A stretch of 64,000 nucleotides of DNA from Acetomicrobium hydrogeniformans (GCA_016841745.1 JAENYO010000002.1:310001-374000), one strand, 5' to 3'; positions 8,108 to 17,250 are shown, counted from the stretch's first letter. Notes: a model not told the origin generated them from the letters alone. A program made the numbers and translations.

Positions 8108-8140
8108 CAGGGGGCCCTTTGATCAGGCCCCCTGTTTTTT
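8108..8140 (+). terminator. Rho-independent terminator of the beta-helix gene
   Basis: Arms CAGGGGGCC and GGCCCCCTG around a nine-base loop, followed by TTTTTT. It lies 27 bases after the stop codon. Confidence 0.92.
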
Positions 8141-8183
8141 ATTGAACTCGTGGTCAGGCCTTGAATTGCCACTTTTGAAAAAA

Positions 8184-8240
8184 CTCAAGCCTTACTCGCC
8201 CGGTTTTATCGTACTATCCAGGGCGTGGGGAAAATTGACA
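8184..8240 (+). repeat. Type B dispersed repeat beside HD gene 2
   Basis: CTCAAGCCTTACTCGCCCGG followed by TTTTATCGTACTATCCAGGG and CGTGGGGAAAATTGACA. The second half is nearly identical to the copy at 14162-14220. A shorter GTGGTCAGGCCTTGA head precedes it at 8151. It lies about 100 bases beyond the 3' end of the HD gene. Confidence 0.75.
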
Positions 8241-8337
8241 AAAAGAAGTGACTTAAGTTCATCAAATCTTTTATGGTTTTTGTTTTCAATCCAAAATCGT
8301 CAGGGCTTAACCTTGAGTTTTAAGTGTTTTCTTTACG

Positions 8338-8817
8338 TTAATACATTGTTTCAATGATCTTTTTCCCTGAAGCTGTTTTGAAATATCTGTCTACAAAATC
8401 CATAGCAGTATTTTTATCCAGATCCTTTTCTGTTGCATTGACTATGAAGTCTGCTTCTATCAGGACCTGAAAATCCATACCATCAATATATTCAAAACTG
8501 TGATGATGACCTATGATGAAACACACTCTTTCAATTATGTCTTCACTTACCTGTAATTTCCTCAGAATATCCCTTGCCATGGGCGGTCCTTCGGTTTCCT
8601 GGCATTTCCAGGCGGAGGTATTAAACTTGCGTTCGCATTCTTTTATGCCGATGTCATGGAGTATTGCTGTAATAGCTATTATTTCCCCGGTTTCGGGATC
8701 AAGTGATTCCAGTTCGGATATTGCACTGGCGTAACCGTACACCTTTACTGCATGGTCTATTCTCTTTTTGTCATTACCGAATATTTCGATCATTTCCGCT
8801 ATAGGTAATTGAAACAT
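8338..8817 (-). CDS. HD-domain phosphohydrolase, intact copy
   Basis: 159 residues from the ATG at 8817, with GGGGGAAG eight bases upstream; an in-frame ATG at 8886 has no such site. HD-superfamily residues are visible: an N-terminal helix with H25 (KRIDHAVKV), the HDIGIKE metal-binding pair near residue 58, IIGHHHSFEYID in the middle and a conserved Asp in EADFIVN. The family comprises metal-dependent phosphohydrolases; this short cytosolic form usually acts on nucleotides or related small phosphates, and the substrate is not known. Two paralogues lie in the window: an almost full-length one at 18329-18817 and a broken one at 1968-2306. The copies share their upstream DNA and a downstream type B repeat. 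Confidence 0.85.
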   Translation of the reverse strand: MFQLPIAEMIEIFGNDKKRIDHAVKVYGYASAISELESLDPETGEIIAITAILHDIGIKECERKFNTSAWKCQETEGPPMARDILRKLQVSEDIIERVCFIIGHHHSFEYIDGMDFQVLIEADFIVNATEKDLDKNTAMDFVDRYFKTASGKKIIETMY

Positions 8818-9151
8818 GATTACTTCCCCCTTTTTCAATCTATTCTGATTTAGTGTATTTGCGGGGTGTTTAAGTTTCCTGGCCAAACGGTTTTCTACCT
8901 GCCTGTTATCAATTGCAATTGAATATATCTTAAGGCAGGAAGAAAAACAAACTATTTATCTTTGATTCAGTAGTAAAGGGGTTCAATATTTATTAATTTC
9001 TTCTAATTCTAGTTATCCTGTTTTACCCAAATATGATAGGGTATAACTTATATTGCATAGTATATTTCGTTGAAGTTCTGTATAAATTTACAGGAGTAAT
9101 TGAGGTACTTATATAAGATGTCTTGATAAAAGTAGGGGGTAGGGGGATATC
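8818..9151. other. Upstream region of HD gene 2, conserved with HD gene 3, and promoter region of the flavoprotein gene
   Basis: 8830-8970 matches 18840-18990 upstream of the other intact HD gene. Shared blocks include a GATTTRGTGTATTTKCGGGG stretch, CCAAACGKTTTT, CAATTGAATATA and CTTTGATTCAG. The match outside the gene shows that gene and control region were duplicated together. The remainder (8971-9151) is AT-rich and should hold the promoter for the plus-strand gene at 9152, but no box is clear enough to call. Confidence 0.6.
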
Positions 9152-10789
9152 ATGACGAGAGTCACTGATCTAGATGTTCTTATCGTTGGAGGAGGACTTG
9201 CCGGACTTTCAGCAGCCCTTTTGGCTCGGGAAAAGTCTTTGGAAGTAGGTCTTGTGTGCAAAAGTAAGGCCGGAAAGAGCGGGAACACCCTTATCTCTGC
9301 CGGGGTCTTGAGTCTGGCAAGTTATGATGGCGAATACGGAGATGATCCAGGCCTTTTTGAAAAGGATGTTCTTGATTCAGGTGCCGGGATAAATAATGCC
9401 GAACTGGTCAAGGTCTTTGCTGAAGAGTCCTGTTCTGTAATTTCATTTCTCAGGGAACATGGAGTGAATTTCAAGAATATTGACGGCAAACTTCTTGTAA
9501 AACACCCGCCGGGACATTCGATAAACCGATCTTTTCTCGCTGAGTACAAGTCCTATTCCTACTTTAACAGAGGGCTTCCTCTAACTTTACCCCTGCTTGA
9601 GAAGGCTTTGGAGGGAGGAGTAAAGGTCTTTGACGAAACCACTGTTATAAGGCTTTTGACGGACGAAAAAGGTATTGTCGGTGCAGTTGCCCTGGATAAA
9701 AATACGGGTAAAAAACATCTCTTCAGGTCAAACGTGGTAATCCTTGCAGCAGGTGGGGGTGCCGGCTTGTTTGAAAGACATAACAACACTTCCGATGTCT
9801 CCTGCGATTCCTATAAACTGGCGTATGAAGCCGGAGCTGTCCTCAGGGATATGGAAATGGCCCAGTTTCATCCTTCCATGATGTTCGAGCCAATAAAAAT
9901 GATTATTTCCAATCCACTGTTCGGTGCTGGTGCTGTTTTAAAAAACATCGAGGGTGAGGAATTTATGTATCGTTACAGCGAAAAAGGGAACCTGGCTACA
10001 AGGGATGTCATGAGCAGGGCGATCAAGACTGAGATAGATGAAGGGCGTGGGAATCCCGATTATGTGCTCATGGACTGTTCCAAAATTGATCCTGAAGTGC
10101 TTGACAAAAAGTACGAAGAACTTTCACTTATCCTCAAACGGGTTGGTATTGATATAAAGCAGGATGGTCTTCCTATCTGCCATTCAGCCCATTTCTATAT
10201 AGGGGGAGTGGATATAGACTCTCACTGCAAGACATGTGTGGAAGGCCTTCTTGCCTGCGGAGAAGCTGCAGGAGGACTTCACGGGGCTAACAGGCTCCCT
10301 GGGGTAGCTCTGGCAGAAGCGGTTGTCTTTGGCAGGATTGCGGGTAAAACCGCGGCAGATGTCTGTAGAAACAGGACTAACAGGGTAACACTCACAGAAC
10401 CTGAAGATATTATGCCTGCAAGTAGATCCGACGATGGCAGTCTACAGGATCTGGTGAAAGAGCTGCGTTCAGTTATGTGGGAACATGCTTCCATAACAAG
10501 AAATGAAGGATCATTGAGGTGTGCGAAAAAAGAAGTGGAGCGAATAGCAATGCAGAAGGATCTGGCAAGGGTAGAGAATGTCAGAGATATTCTTTGCTAT
10601 CACCAGCTGGAATCAATGATTTCGGAGGCTCGCATGTTGATTGAGGTCAGTGAAAAACGCAAGGAAAGCAGAGGCGCTTTTTTCAGGACTGATCACCCGC
10701 AAAAGGACGAAAGGTTCAGGGGAAACTTTTTTGTGAAAAAGAATGCTGATGGAGAGATGCAGTGTTTCTTCCGTAAGGCAAAATCATAA
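9152..10789 (+). CDS. FAD-dependent fumarate reductase/succinate dehydrogenase-type flavoprotein
   Basis: 545 residues; TAGGGGGATATC precedes the ATG. The N-terminus has the Rossmann FAD motif DVLIVGGGLAGLSAALLA (about 8-25) followed by GKSGNTLISAG. AQFHPSMMF and the C-terminal GGLHGANRLPGVALAEAVVF are typical of the SdhA/FrdA/NadB/AprA superfamily, and the C-terminal helical domain (about 430-520) is present. No iron-sulfur or membrane-anchor subunit lies beside it, so it is probably a soluble dehydrogenase or reductase. The exact substrate cannot be read. A 135-base relic of this gene (residues about 96-140) lies at 13900-14042. The gene stands alone. Confidence 0.85.
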   Translation: MTRVTDLDVLIVGGGLAGLSAALLAREKSLEVGLVCKSKAGKSGNTLISAGVLSLASYDGEYGDDPGLFEKDVLDSGAGINNAELVKVFAEESCSVISFLREHGVNFKNIDGKLLVKHPPGHSINRSFLAEYKSYSYFNRGLPLTLPLLEKALEGGVKVFDETTVIRLLTDEKGIVGAVALDKNTGKKHLFRSNVVILAAGGGAGLFERHNNTSDVSCDSYKLAYEAGAVLRDMEMAQFHPSMMFEPIKMIISNPLFGAGAVLKNIEGEEFMYRYSEKGNLATRDVMSRAIKTEIDEGRGNPDYVLMDCSKIDPEVLDKKYEELSLILKRVGIDIKQDGLPICHSAHFYIGGVDIDSHCKTCVEGLLACGEAAGGLHGANRLPGVALAEAVVFGRIAGKTAADVCRNRTNRVTLTEPEDIMPASRSDDGSLQDLVKELRSVMWEHASITRNEGSLRCAKKEVERIAMQKDLARVENVRDILCYHQLESMISEARMLIEVSEKRKESRGAFFRTDHPQKDERFRGNFFVKKNADGEMQCFFRKAKS

Positions 10790-11092
10790 GACATTGTCAC
10801 ACCGCAAAGTTGCCAAGGCCGCAATGAAAGCATAATACTTTGGCTAACTGAGAAAAATGAGACTATATTTTCCTCGATTTAAACCCATGAACCCTATTTA
10901 CCATGGAGGTAAATCTGAGTGACACGGAGGGAATCATTAAACCTTTTGCTTACTGTGAAAAATGATGAGTCTATTTTTCACGAGAAAATCAACAAAAATA
11001 CCGAAAACATATTTTTACCGCTGAAGATGAAGGGATTAAGAGGAGTATCTCCTAAAGGAACATAAAACCCTTTCCATTTTTCGAAATACAGA
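10790..11092. repeat. Spacer with degenerate ACCGCA/GGAGG repeats and two small palindromes
   Basis: Short phrases such as CACCGCAAAG, CATGGAGGTAAATC, GACACGGAGGG and TTTACCGCTGAAG recall the ACCGCAGAGG-type intergenic repeats of many bacterial genomes. Two hairpins are embedded: 10850-10875 (arms GAGAAAAAT and ATTTTCCTC, one mismatch) and 10955-10981 (arms GTGAAAAAT and ATTTTTCAC, perfect). Similar hairpins occur at 16753 and 16920. No gene is seen. Confidence 0.6.
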
Positions 11093-11120
11093 AAGCCGCT
11101 GTTTTTTAAGGCAACGGCTT
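11093..11120 (-). terminator. Terminator of the Kef-type operon
   Basis: Arms AAGCCGCTG and CAACGGCTT around TTTTTTAAGG. In the minus transcript the stem is followed by TCTGTATTTCG. It lies about 20 bases after the antiporter stop codon. Confidence 0.7.
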
Positions 11121-11141
11121 CGAGTGATTCTCTCCTTGTTT

Positions 11142-13013
11142 TTATGGTACTTTCGGTTGGTGCTGGGGGTTTTCTGCCGTCCAGGCCTTGTCGAGTTCTT
11201 CCAGGTCTGAGTCAAGGTCCATGGACATGAGTTCTTCCAGGTCTGAAGAATGTTTCTGATAGGTGGATATGTAATTCTCTTGATCTTCACGATGTGTTTT
11301 GTATAGTTCGGGCATCATTTCGTGGTCATGCTTCCGGAAAATACGCATCAATCTGTATGCTTCATAGGGATCGATCCCGAGAAGCTTAAGGGTATCCTGG
11401 CCAAGTGCCAGGGCGCTGCCCAGGGTTTCCCTTCTCAAATTAGTTAATCCCAGGTCCATGAGTTCCCAGGCGGAGGAATGATCGAAGGCATTGGCCGCTA
11501 TTTTAAGGTTTGGGTAGTGCTTGGACGCCAGTTCGACCAGCTTTCTTGAAGGTTCAATATCTCCTATGGTTATGACCAGGAGTTCTGCTTCGGCGGCACC
11601 TGCTGCCTCGAGCAGGTCGAGCCGGGTAATATCTCCGTAATACACTTCGAATCCATATTTTCTGAGAACATCCACATTTGCCTCATCATGGTCGATGATA
11701 ACCGGTCTGATGCCTGTAGATATTAGGAAACGGCCCAGATCGGTTCCCAGACGGCCGAATCCTGCAATAATTACCTTATGTCCGCTGCGGTCAATAGTAT
11801 CTGGCTCAAGTCTGTCTTTTTGATCCCCCTGGTCTTTGATACTGATCTTTTCATAGATCAGGAACAGGAGGGGAGCCAGGAACATGGAGATGGCCACTGC
11901 AGAGATAAGGGGTTCTATGATCTGAGCCTGTAATACGCCGTGGGTCCTGGAAAACTGGAAAAGGACAAAGGCGAATTCTCCTCCCTGGGCCAGGGCAACA
12001 GAAAAGAGAGCGCGCTCCCCTTTAGCCTGTTTAAAGAGAAGTCCGGTTATTACTAGAACCAGCCATTTGACAACGATAAGACAGACTGTAAGTCCTGCAA
12101 TGAGAAGGATCTTTTCTCCGATGAGAGTGAAGTTGAGGCTGGCCCCTATGGAGATGAAAAATATTCCCAGTAACAGGCCCTTGAACGGTTCTATGTCACT
12201 TTCAAGTTCATGGCGGTATTCGCTGTCTGCCAGGACAACACCGGCAAGGAAGGTACCCAGGGCAGGGGAAAGGCCGACTGCTGTCATGAGGAGTGATATG
12301 CCCACTACCAGGGCCAGTGCGGCAGCAACAAAGATCTCTCTGATTCGTGTGGCAGCAATGGTTCTGAATATGGGTCTGCTTGCAAACTTTCCAAGAAAGA
12401 AGATAGACAGTATTGCCAGTAATGTAACCATAGCCTGCATATAACCTGGCAGTGAAGTGATATCAAACAGAGCTGACTCAAGATGACCGCCATCATGAAT
12501 AGCAACTGTTGCCAGGAAAGGAAGAAGGGCAAGCATGGGAATGACCGCCAGATCCTGGAAAAGGAGGACCGAAAAAACAGATCTTCCAGGACAGGTGTTC
12601 ATAAGTCCTTTTTCCCGCAGTGTCTGCAGAACAATGGCAGTGGAGGAGAGAGACAGGGTCAGGCCAACAGCTGTTGCCTGCTGCCATGGCAGGAAGATGA
12701 GAGATATTCCTGTAATTGCAACACTTGACAGGAGAACCTGTGTTCCTCCCATTCCCAGTATGGGGGTGCGCATCTGCCAGAGCAGCGAAGGCTTGAGTTC
12801 CAGACCTACAAGGAAAAGCATCATCACTACTCCGAACTCGGTGAAATGCATTACTTCATCTACATGTCCTATGAGAGAAAGACCGAAGGGGCCGATGATG
12901 ATGCCTGCAATAAGGTATCCCAGCACTGAGCCCAGGCCAAATCTTTTAGCAAGAGGCACGGCAATGGATGCAGCTGCAAGGAATATGAAGAGCTGAAGAA
13001 GGAAGCTTTCCAT
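11142..13013 (-). CDS. Kef-type monovalent cation:proton antiporter (CPA2 family) with RCK domain
   Basis: 623 residues. The first about 390 form a 12-13-helix CPA2 exchanger core ([16 protein letters not shown] near residue 35, a conserved SSTAIVLQ segment, [16 protein letters not shown]). A TrkA-N/RCK domain follows from about 410 ([19 protein letters not shown]), which binds NAD(H) or similar. The acidic, Gln-rich tail is variable. The family exports K+ (or Na+) in exchange for protons and is used for protection against electrophiles or for pH control. AGGAGGT lies seven bases before the ATG and inside the end of the flavodoxin-fold gene at 13016, only two bases upstream, which indicates translational coupling. 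The cation is not determined from sequence. Confidence 0.9.
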   Translation of the reverse strand: MESFLLQLFIFLAAASIAVPLAKRFGLGSVLGYLIAGIIIGPFGLSLIGHVDEVMHFTEFGVVMMLFLVGLELKPSLLWQMRTPILGMGGTQVLLSSVAITGISLIFLPWQQATAVGLTLSLSSTAIVLQTLREKGLMNTCPGRSVFSVLLFQDLAVIPMLALLPFLATVAIHDGGHLESALFDITSLPGYMQAMVTLLAILSIFFLGKFASRPIFRTIAATRIREIFVAAALALVVGISLLMTAVGLSPALGTFLAGVVLADSEYRHELESDIEPFKGLLLGIFFISIGASLNFTLIGEKILLIAGLTVCLIVVKWLVLVITGLLFKQAKGERALFSVALAQGGEFAFVLFQFSRTHGVLQAQIIEPLISAVAISMFLAPLLFLIYEKISIKDQGDQKDRLEPDTIDRSGHKVIIAGFGRLGTDLGRFLISTGIRPVIIDHDEANVDVLRKYGFEVYYGDITRLDLLEAAGAAEAELLVITIGDIEPSRKLVELASKHYPNLKIAANAFDHSSAWELMDLGLTNLRRETLGSALALGQDTLKLLGIDPYEAYRLMRIFRKHDHEMMPELYKTHREDQENYISTYQKHSSDLEELMSMDLDSDLEELDKAWTAENPQHQPKVP

Positions 13014-13015
13014 TG

Positions 13016-13624
13016 TTATGACCTCCTGATAGTCGAGTTCAGATCGCTGTTGAGATATTGACCCTGTTGAACTGTTTCTATATCAAGGGTGCCATCTCTT
13101 AAAGCGATGACTGCACGGCGATAGTCTTCTGCGTGACCTGTCACTGTTTCTTCAGGCAGCCCCCTGTGTATGCCTAGAACGGTGAATGGGGGCAACCAGG
13201 TCATTTTGCAGAGCTTTGCTGTAGCCTGATATGGAGACGTCAGTTCTCCGAAAGTAAATCGGTTGAAACCTTCCCTGCTGTATGTGCTGCTGTCACCACC
13301 TGCTGTAATAACATGCAGGGAAAGCTTTCCCTGCAGGGCATTACCCAGTGGCCCGTAGGCCCAGCCATACTCCAGTACCTGGTCGAACCATTCCTTTACA
13401 ATTGCTGGAGAATAGAACCAGTAAAAGGGATACTGAAAAATAATTACATCATGATCTTCACAGAGATGCTGTTCTCTTTTTACGTCGATCAGAAAATCCG
13501 GATAGGCTGCATAAAGATCATTCACGAGAACACCTTCAAGACCTTCAACTGCAGCTCTAAGAGCATTGTTGATCCTTGAACGGGATCTTGCCGGATGTGC
13601 AAAATAAATCAGGATCTTATTCAT
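13016..13624 (-). CDS. Flavodoxin-fold NAD(P)H oxidoreductase, KefF/KefG-like partner of the antiporter
   Basis: About 202 residues from [22 protein letters not shown] precedes this ATG, and an upstream in-frame ATG at 13669 has none. The fold is NAD(P)H:quinone-oxidoreductase type: FAHP phosphate-binding start, [25 protein letters not shown], a VITAGG loop and a C-terminal GHAEDYR. In Escherichia coli such proteins (KefF, KefG) bind to Kef channels and activate them. Here the stop codon is two bases from the antiporter start, so the pair is almost certainly co-expressed and probably forms a complex. Whether glutathione is the signal in this organism is unknown. Confidence 0.88.
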   Translation of the reverse strand: MNKILIYFAHPARSRSRINNALRAAVEGLEGVLVNDLYAAYPDFLIDVKREQHLCEDHDVIIFQYPFYWFYSPAIVKEWFDQVLEYGWAYGPLGNALQGKLSLHVITAGGDSSTYSREGFNRFTFGELTSPYQATAKLCKMTWLPPFTVLGIHRGLPEETVTGHAEDYRRAVIALRDGTLDIETVQQGQYLNSDLNSTIRRS

Positions 13625-13846
13625 GATCTGAAGTCTCCTCTTCAAGGGTGCCTCCGGATGTCCGAACATTGTGGTTCATCAACTTTAACTTCTCCAGAAA
13701 TTCCTGCTGCACCGTATTTCGGCTATTTTTACATATAAAACGTAATGTGGCCGAGCCTTCCATGTTTATTATATATCGATAAGAAATAATGAAACCACTC
13801 CCTTTTTAGATAACGGCTCCAGTGGATCCGGTTATGAGACTGCCAG
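13625..13846. other. Promoter region of the Kef-type operon
   Basis: About 220 bases upstream of the flavodoxin-fold gene. It is AT-rich at 13720-13800 and contains no repeat copy until 13847. No operator is clear. Confidence 0.4.
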
Positions 13847-13880
13847 GATCAAGCCTCGCGCGGGCGGTATTGTAGTGCAA
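13847..13880 (+). repeat. Type B dispersed repeat flanking the flavoprotein relic
   Basis: GGATCAAGCCTCGCGCGGGC followed by GGTATTGTAGTGCAAAG. The head and core are recognisable with several substitutions. It ends about 20 bases before a relic of the 9152 flavoprotein gene. Confidence 0.7.
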
Positions 13881-13899
13881 AGATCTCTCCTCCAGATTC

Positions 13900-14042
13900 T
13901 TAAGGAACATGGAGTAAATTTCAAGAGTATTGACCGCAAACTTCTTGTAAAACACCCGGCGGGACATTCGATAAGCCAATCTTTTCTCGCGGAGTACAGG
14001 TCCTATTCCTACGTTAACAGAGGGCTTCCTCCAATTGACTGA
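13900..14042 (+). pseudogene. Relic of the 9152 flavoprotein gene (internal fragment)
   Basis: About 135 bases match 9455-9590 at close to 90 percent by eye. They still read in frame as LKEHGVNFKSIDRKLLVKHP, then AGHSISQSFLAEYRSYSY and VNRGLP, before a TGA at 14040-14042. The intact gene reads LREHGVNFKNIDGKLLVKHP at the same place. Only an internal piece is present, with no start or catalytic parts. The preserved frame suggests a recent or purifying history, or simply young age. It sits between a type B repeat and a second relic. Confidence 0.85.
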
Positions 14043-14059
14043 GTTTGATCTCCTTTGCT

Positions 14060-14161
14060 AACATAAGCTTTATAACGCTGCCAAATTATCGAAGGGAGAC
14101 GATCATTTTGACACAGGTAAAAAAGGCTGTTTACTTCTTCTGTACCGCCCCCATGGAAAAC
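14060..14161 (+). pseudogene. Relic of the 5' end of the D-aminoacyl-tRNA deacylase gene
   Basis: From a TTG at 14108 the sequence reads LTQVKKAVYFFCTAPMEN, matching the start of the gene at 30378 (MMQQRKAVYFFCIDSMDH). The leader also matches in part (GAGACGATCATTTTGA versus GAGGCGGTTATTTTGA), including the ribosome-binding region. Homology ends exactly where the type B repeat head GGGGTCAAGCC begins at 14162. Because the TTG is conserved while the following ATG is not, it also supports TTG as the start of the intact gene. Confidence 0.8.
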
Positions 14162-14220
14162 GGGGTCAAGCCTTGCACGTGCGGTTTTGTTGTACTATCC
14201 AGGGCGTGAAGCATATTGAC
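14162..14220 (+). repeat. Type B dispersed repeat, best-preserved copy
   Basis: GGGGTCAAGCCTTGCACGTG then CGGTTTTGTTGTACTATCCA then GGGCGTGAAGCATATTGAC, used here as the reference for the family (about 59 bases). It abuts the deacylase relic with no spacer. Confidence 0.9.
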
Positions 14221-14425
14221 AAGTGCAATATTAGAATCAGGTTTTGCAAACACACTTTTGCACAACAAAAATCCTTTATCCGATAAGTTGTTTTCTAAGG
14301 ATTTTGGTTTCAACTCAAAGAAAAAATGCCTTCCTCCGTACTTCCTCCGTGACCTCAGTGGTGAAAAGGTTTTAAAAGTTTTGGTTCTACCCAAAGAAAA
14401 AGGTTCTCCTCTGCGGCCCTCTGCG

Positions 14426-14513
14426 TGGACTCGAAGAGTCCCTGCGGTTAATCGATTTTAGATTTTGTGGAAAATGGGGCAGGCCTTGCGCGTACGGTTT
14501 TGCACAACAAAAT
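14426..14513 (+). repeat. Short repeat copy 2 and a type B copy in tandem
   Basis: 14426-14466 repeats the element at 5840 (GGACTCGAAGAGTCCCTGCG then GTTAATCGATTTTAGATT). 14476-14513 is a type B copy: GGGGCAGGCCTTGCGCGTAC then GGTTTTGCACAACAAAA. Upstream, 14330-14425 holds CCTCCGT and CTCTGCGGCCCTCTGCG phrases of the ACCGCAGAGG-type repeat in reverse orientation. 14514-14882 shows nothing I can support except a 25-codon frame just after the oxidase stop. Confidence 0.7.
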
Positions 14514-14882
14514 GACTCCCTCGATATTTAACTAAAACTTTTAACATAATGTCTTCTGCAAGGGTAGGACGAATGGAGATCAAAGGCTATCTTCGATAGA
14601 TTCCCAGGGCAGGGTAAATTGTTTCCACTGGGAGATACCCATTTCCTGAACCCGTTCATGATTTTTTGAGTAGAACCGGAGAAAGAGTGAACAGTACTGA
14701 TCCTAGAAGAAGATATCCTTCCGATGGTCGACCCTGGATGTTATCTGATACAGATCACCTGGAACGAAGGTCCCTGATCAAGATCACCTCCATTGTTGTT
14801 GCCCTTCAGGTCCAGTTGAAGTCCAGCGGGTGGATCTTTAAGCTGTTTTCGTATCCATTGACCAGTTCTGGGTCATTAAACA

Positions 14883-16382
14883 TTATTCCACAACAAATGA
14901 TCCCATCATTCCCATATCATCGTGTTCGAGAATGTGGCAGTGATAGACGAACTTACCCTTTTTCTGGAACTGGACAAGGACCTTTACAGTTTCATAAGGA
15001 TATACAAGTACTGTATCTTTCCAGCCTCTTTCGTTGATGGGCGGAGCAGATCCGTCCCTTTCGATGACCCGAAACTGTACTCCATGAATATGGAAAGGAT
15101 GGGCCATAGCCCTGGCCATGGGCATTCTTCTTCCGCCCATTCTTCCCATGCCTCTCATCATGTTACCTCCCATTGGACCACCCTGGAACATCTCGTTTCG
15201 TATCTCCCAGATCTCGGTGTCGTTGAGCTTCACCATTTCATCTATACGATCCAGATCAAATTGCCTTCCGTTAATACTTACCATGGGACCCATTCCCGAA
15301 AGGATAAAGGTTCGGTTCCTGACAACTCTGGATGTATCCACGGGTTCGATTTGTGTAAGCTCCCAGGGTATGAAGCTTCTTTTTATCTCTTCATTATTGT
15401 TTACAAGGCAGGCGAGGATCTCGAATTCCCGGGACCTCAAAACAGCCCGGTCTCCATACTGGCTGGTGGAAAAATCGACAAGTATTTCTGCCCTTTCTCC
15501 TGGGGCCAGGGTTAAAACCCTTGTCTGAAAAGGGTTGGACAGAAGTCCCCCATCGGAGGCAATTTGCCAGAATGTGCGGTCGTCCTCGAAGAAAAGGTCA
15601 AAAACTCTTGCGTTGGATCCGTTGATAAGCCTGAAACGTACCATTTCCCTTTCAACTTCGAGGTAGGGATTATAGGTTCCATTCACCACGGGTACATCAC
15701 CCATCATTCCGTGCATTCTATCCATCATGTGAGTCAGATATACCAGTTCGCCATTTCTCGAGAAACGTTTGTCCTGGATCACCATAGGGATATCGTTTTT
15801 TCCGTAATTATCTGGTAAATCGAGGTTCCTGGATATATCATCCTCTACAATGAGTACTCCGGCCAGACCCATATATACCTGCTTTCCTGTACGGCCATGA
15901 GGATGAGGATGGAACCAGAGTGTCGCTGCCGGCTGATCAACCGGGAAAGAGACCTCCCATGTTTCGCCTGGGGCAAAAGTATAGTGGGGACCTCCGTCCT
16001 TATGTCCCTCCACTTCCATTCCGTGCCAGTGGAGAGTTGTGTCTTCATCAAGTTCATTGATAACCTTTGCATGAAGGGTCTGTCCTCTTTCAACCTTTAT
16101 AGTTGGTCCCAGGTAGGATCCGTTGTAACCAAGGGTCTGAGTGGGGTTTCCCGTACCAAAAAAGGAAGTTTTTCCTTTCATCGCCCTGAGGGTTATATCC
16201 ATCGCACTGTTTCCGGGATCTTCATCTTTCATCAAAGGAGGGATCTTCAGGGCATTTTTTTCGCTGATAAATGAAGAAGCATCCCGGGCAAAGGCAGCGG
16301 TTACATCAAGAGAGGGGAGCAGGGCCATCCACGTAATTAATGCCGCAAGTGAAACAACAAACAGTTTTTTTTGCGATATCAT
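14883..16382 (-). CDS. Exported multicopper oxidase (CueO/laccase-like)
   Basis: About 499 residues from MISQKKLF, chosen because GGAGGTG lies seven bases upstream; an in-frame ATG at 16457 lacks a site. It has a signal peptide without twin Arg, then three cupredoxin domains. All four copper-ligand motifs are visible: LHWHGMEV, WFHPHPHG, HPFHIHGVQF and the C-terminal YHCHILEHDDMGMM, whose Cys and flanking His serve the type 1 and trinuclear centres. A Met- and Gly-rich loop (GPMGGNMMRGMGRMGGRRM) recalls the copper-binding insert of CueO. Such enzymes oxidise Cu(I) or phenolics using oxygen, so presence in a probable anaerobe suggests oxygen or copper defence. The Spy-like gene upstream has the same orientation. 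Confidence 0.92.
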   Translation of the reverse strand: MISQKKLFVVSLAALITWMALLPSLDVTAAFARDASSFISEKNALKIPPLMKDEDPGNSAMDITLRAMKGKTSFFGTGNPTQTLGYNGSYLGPTIKVERGQTLHAKVINELDEDTTLHWHGMEVEGHKDGGPHYTFAPGETWEVSFPVDQPAATLWFHPHPHGRTGKQVYMGLAGVLIVEDDISRNLDLPDNYGKNDIPMVIQDKRFSRNGELVYLTHMMDRMHGMMGDVPVVNGTYNPYLEVEREMVRFRLINGSNARVFDLFFEDDRTFWQIASDGGLLSNPFQTRVLTLAPGERAEILVDFSTSQYGDRAVLRSREFEILACLVNNNEEIKRSFIPWELTQIEPVDTSRVVRNRTFILSGMGPMVSINGRQFDLDRIDEMVKLNDTEIWEIRNEMFQGGPMGGNMMRGMGRMGGRRMPMARAMAHPFHIHGVQFRVIERDGSAPPINERGWKDTVLVYPYETVKVLVQFQKKGKFVYHCHILEHDDMGMMGSFVVE

Positions 16383-17212
16383 TAAAAACACCTCCAGATA
16401 ATTACCTGAAACATGCATGTAATACTTGTCTTTTACAAGCTCAAACTCCAGAAGCATTCAACATCGCGGGCTCAGGAAGATCATATTCCTACGAGTCATT
16501 TATTGCAATATCCAATTATAATGGTCAATCGCTATTATAATACTAGTAGTCAAAATATGTTCCAGAGTCTGGGGTTTTATATTTGAGCTGGGAAAATATA
16601 TCAATGGAGGTCAGAGGTGAATTGTCCCATGGCCATTTTACCGCAGGGGCGGGGGGCCGCCGAAACCCACCTGGAAAACACGTGGACGGGCGGACGCTAC
16701 GCGGGAGCGCAGAGGTAAAACATAACACAAGGGAGTACTGAAAAAGGCTACTGTGCAAAATGAGGAGATATTTTGCACGACTTAGGGACAAGTATAAACC
16801 TGGAAACCTGTTCACCTCGGAGGGCACGGAGGAAAAGATCTGAGGGAACGCAAGTCAAAAGAAAAATCAGGACATATTTACCGCAGGGGAATTCAAAAGT
16901 TCTTCTACCCTGGACATCCGAGCAAAATGAAAGTTCATTTTGCTCTTTGGCATTAATATATTCTATCCAGGCTCTTCCGATCCTGTCTTCGAATATTCAT
17001 CATGCCGAAAAATAATATACATATTTTTTCGAATGTCCCGGGTTTTAAGGGCAATTTCTTATAAGAAGCAGGTGTTGCACCTACCTGTAGGGAGATAAAG
17101 AAAGTGATATGATTCGCTGAAGCAAATCCTATCAATTCAATGAAATCAGGAATGGAATGGGATTGCAGGGAAGATGAGACCCAGGAACCTCTTTTGATAA
17201 CTGTAAGAAAAG
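16383..17212. repeat. Long spacer with ACCGCA-type repeats and palindromes
   Basis: 16383-16560 is the promoter region of the oxidase. From about 16620 to 16900 are degenerate phrases (TTTTACCGCAGGGGCGGGG, CACCTCGGAGGGCACGGAGG, ATATTTACCGCAGGGG). Two perfect hairpins occur: 16753-16778 (arms GTGCAAAAT and ATTTTGCAC) and 16920-16945 (arms GAGCAAAATGAA and TTCATTTTGCTC). The combination is like 10790-11090. Minus-strand frames at 16543 and 16953 are low-complexity shadows. No gene is supported. Confidence 0.6.
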
Positions 17213-17250
17213 CAGAGACCGGCGCTTCTGGCTTGAAGTACCGGTCTCTG
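17213..17250 (-). terminator. Terminator of the Spy-like gene
   Basis: Perfect ten-base arms CAGAGACCGG and CCGGTCTCTG around an 18-base loop. The minus transcript continues with CTTTTCTTAC. It is 70 bases past the stop codon. Confidence 0.8.

Noticed and set aside
12067-12996. Plus-strand frames opposite the antiporter gene
   Set aside because: They are antisense shadows of a gene with clear domains; composition is Arg/Ser-rich and no start signals are present.
14162-14220. Type B repeat as a group II intron domain V fragment, because of a GCACGTGCGGTTTTG-like strand
   Set aside because: The required complementary 5' strand and tetraloop are missing in all copies and no intron-encoded reverse transcriptase is present.
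14806-14880. 25-codon frame directly after the multicopper oxidase stop
   Set aside because: It has no ribosome-binding site of its own and no recognisable pattern; chance is sufficient explanation.
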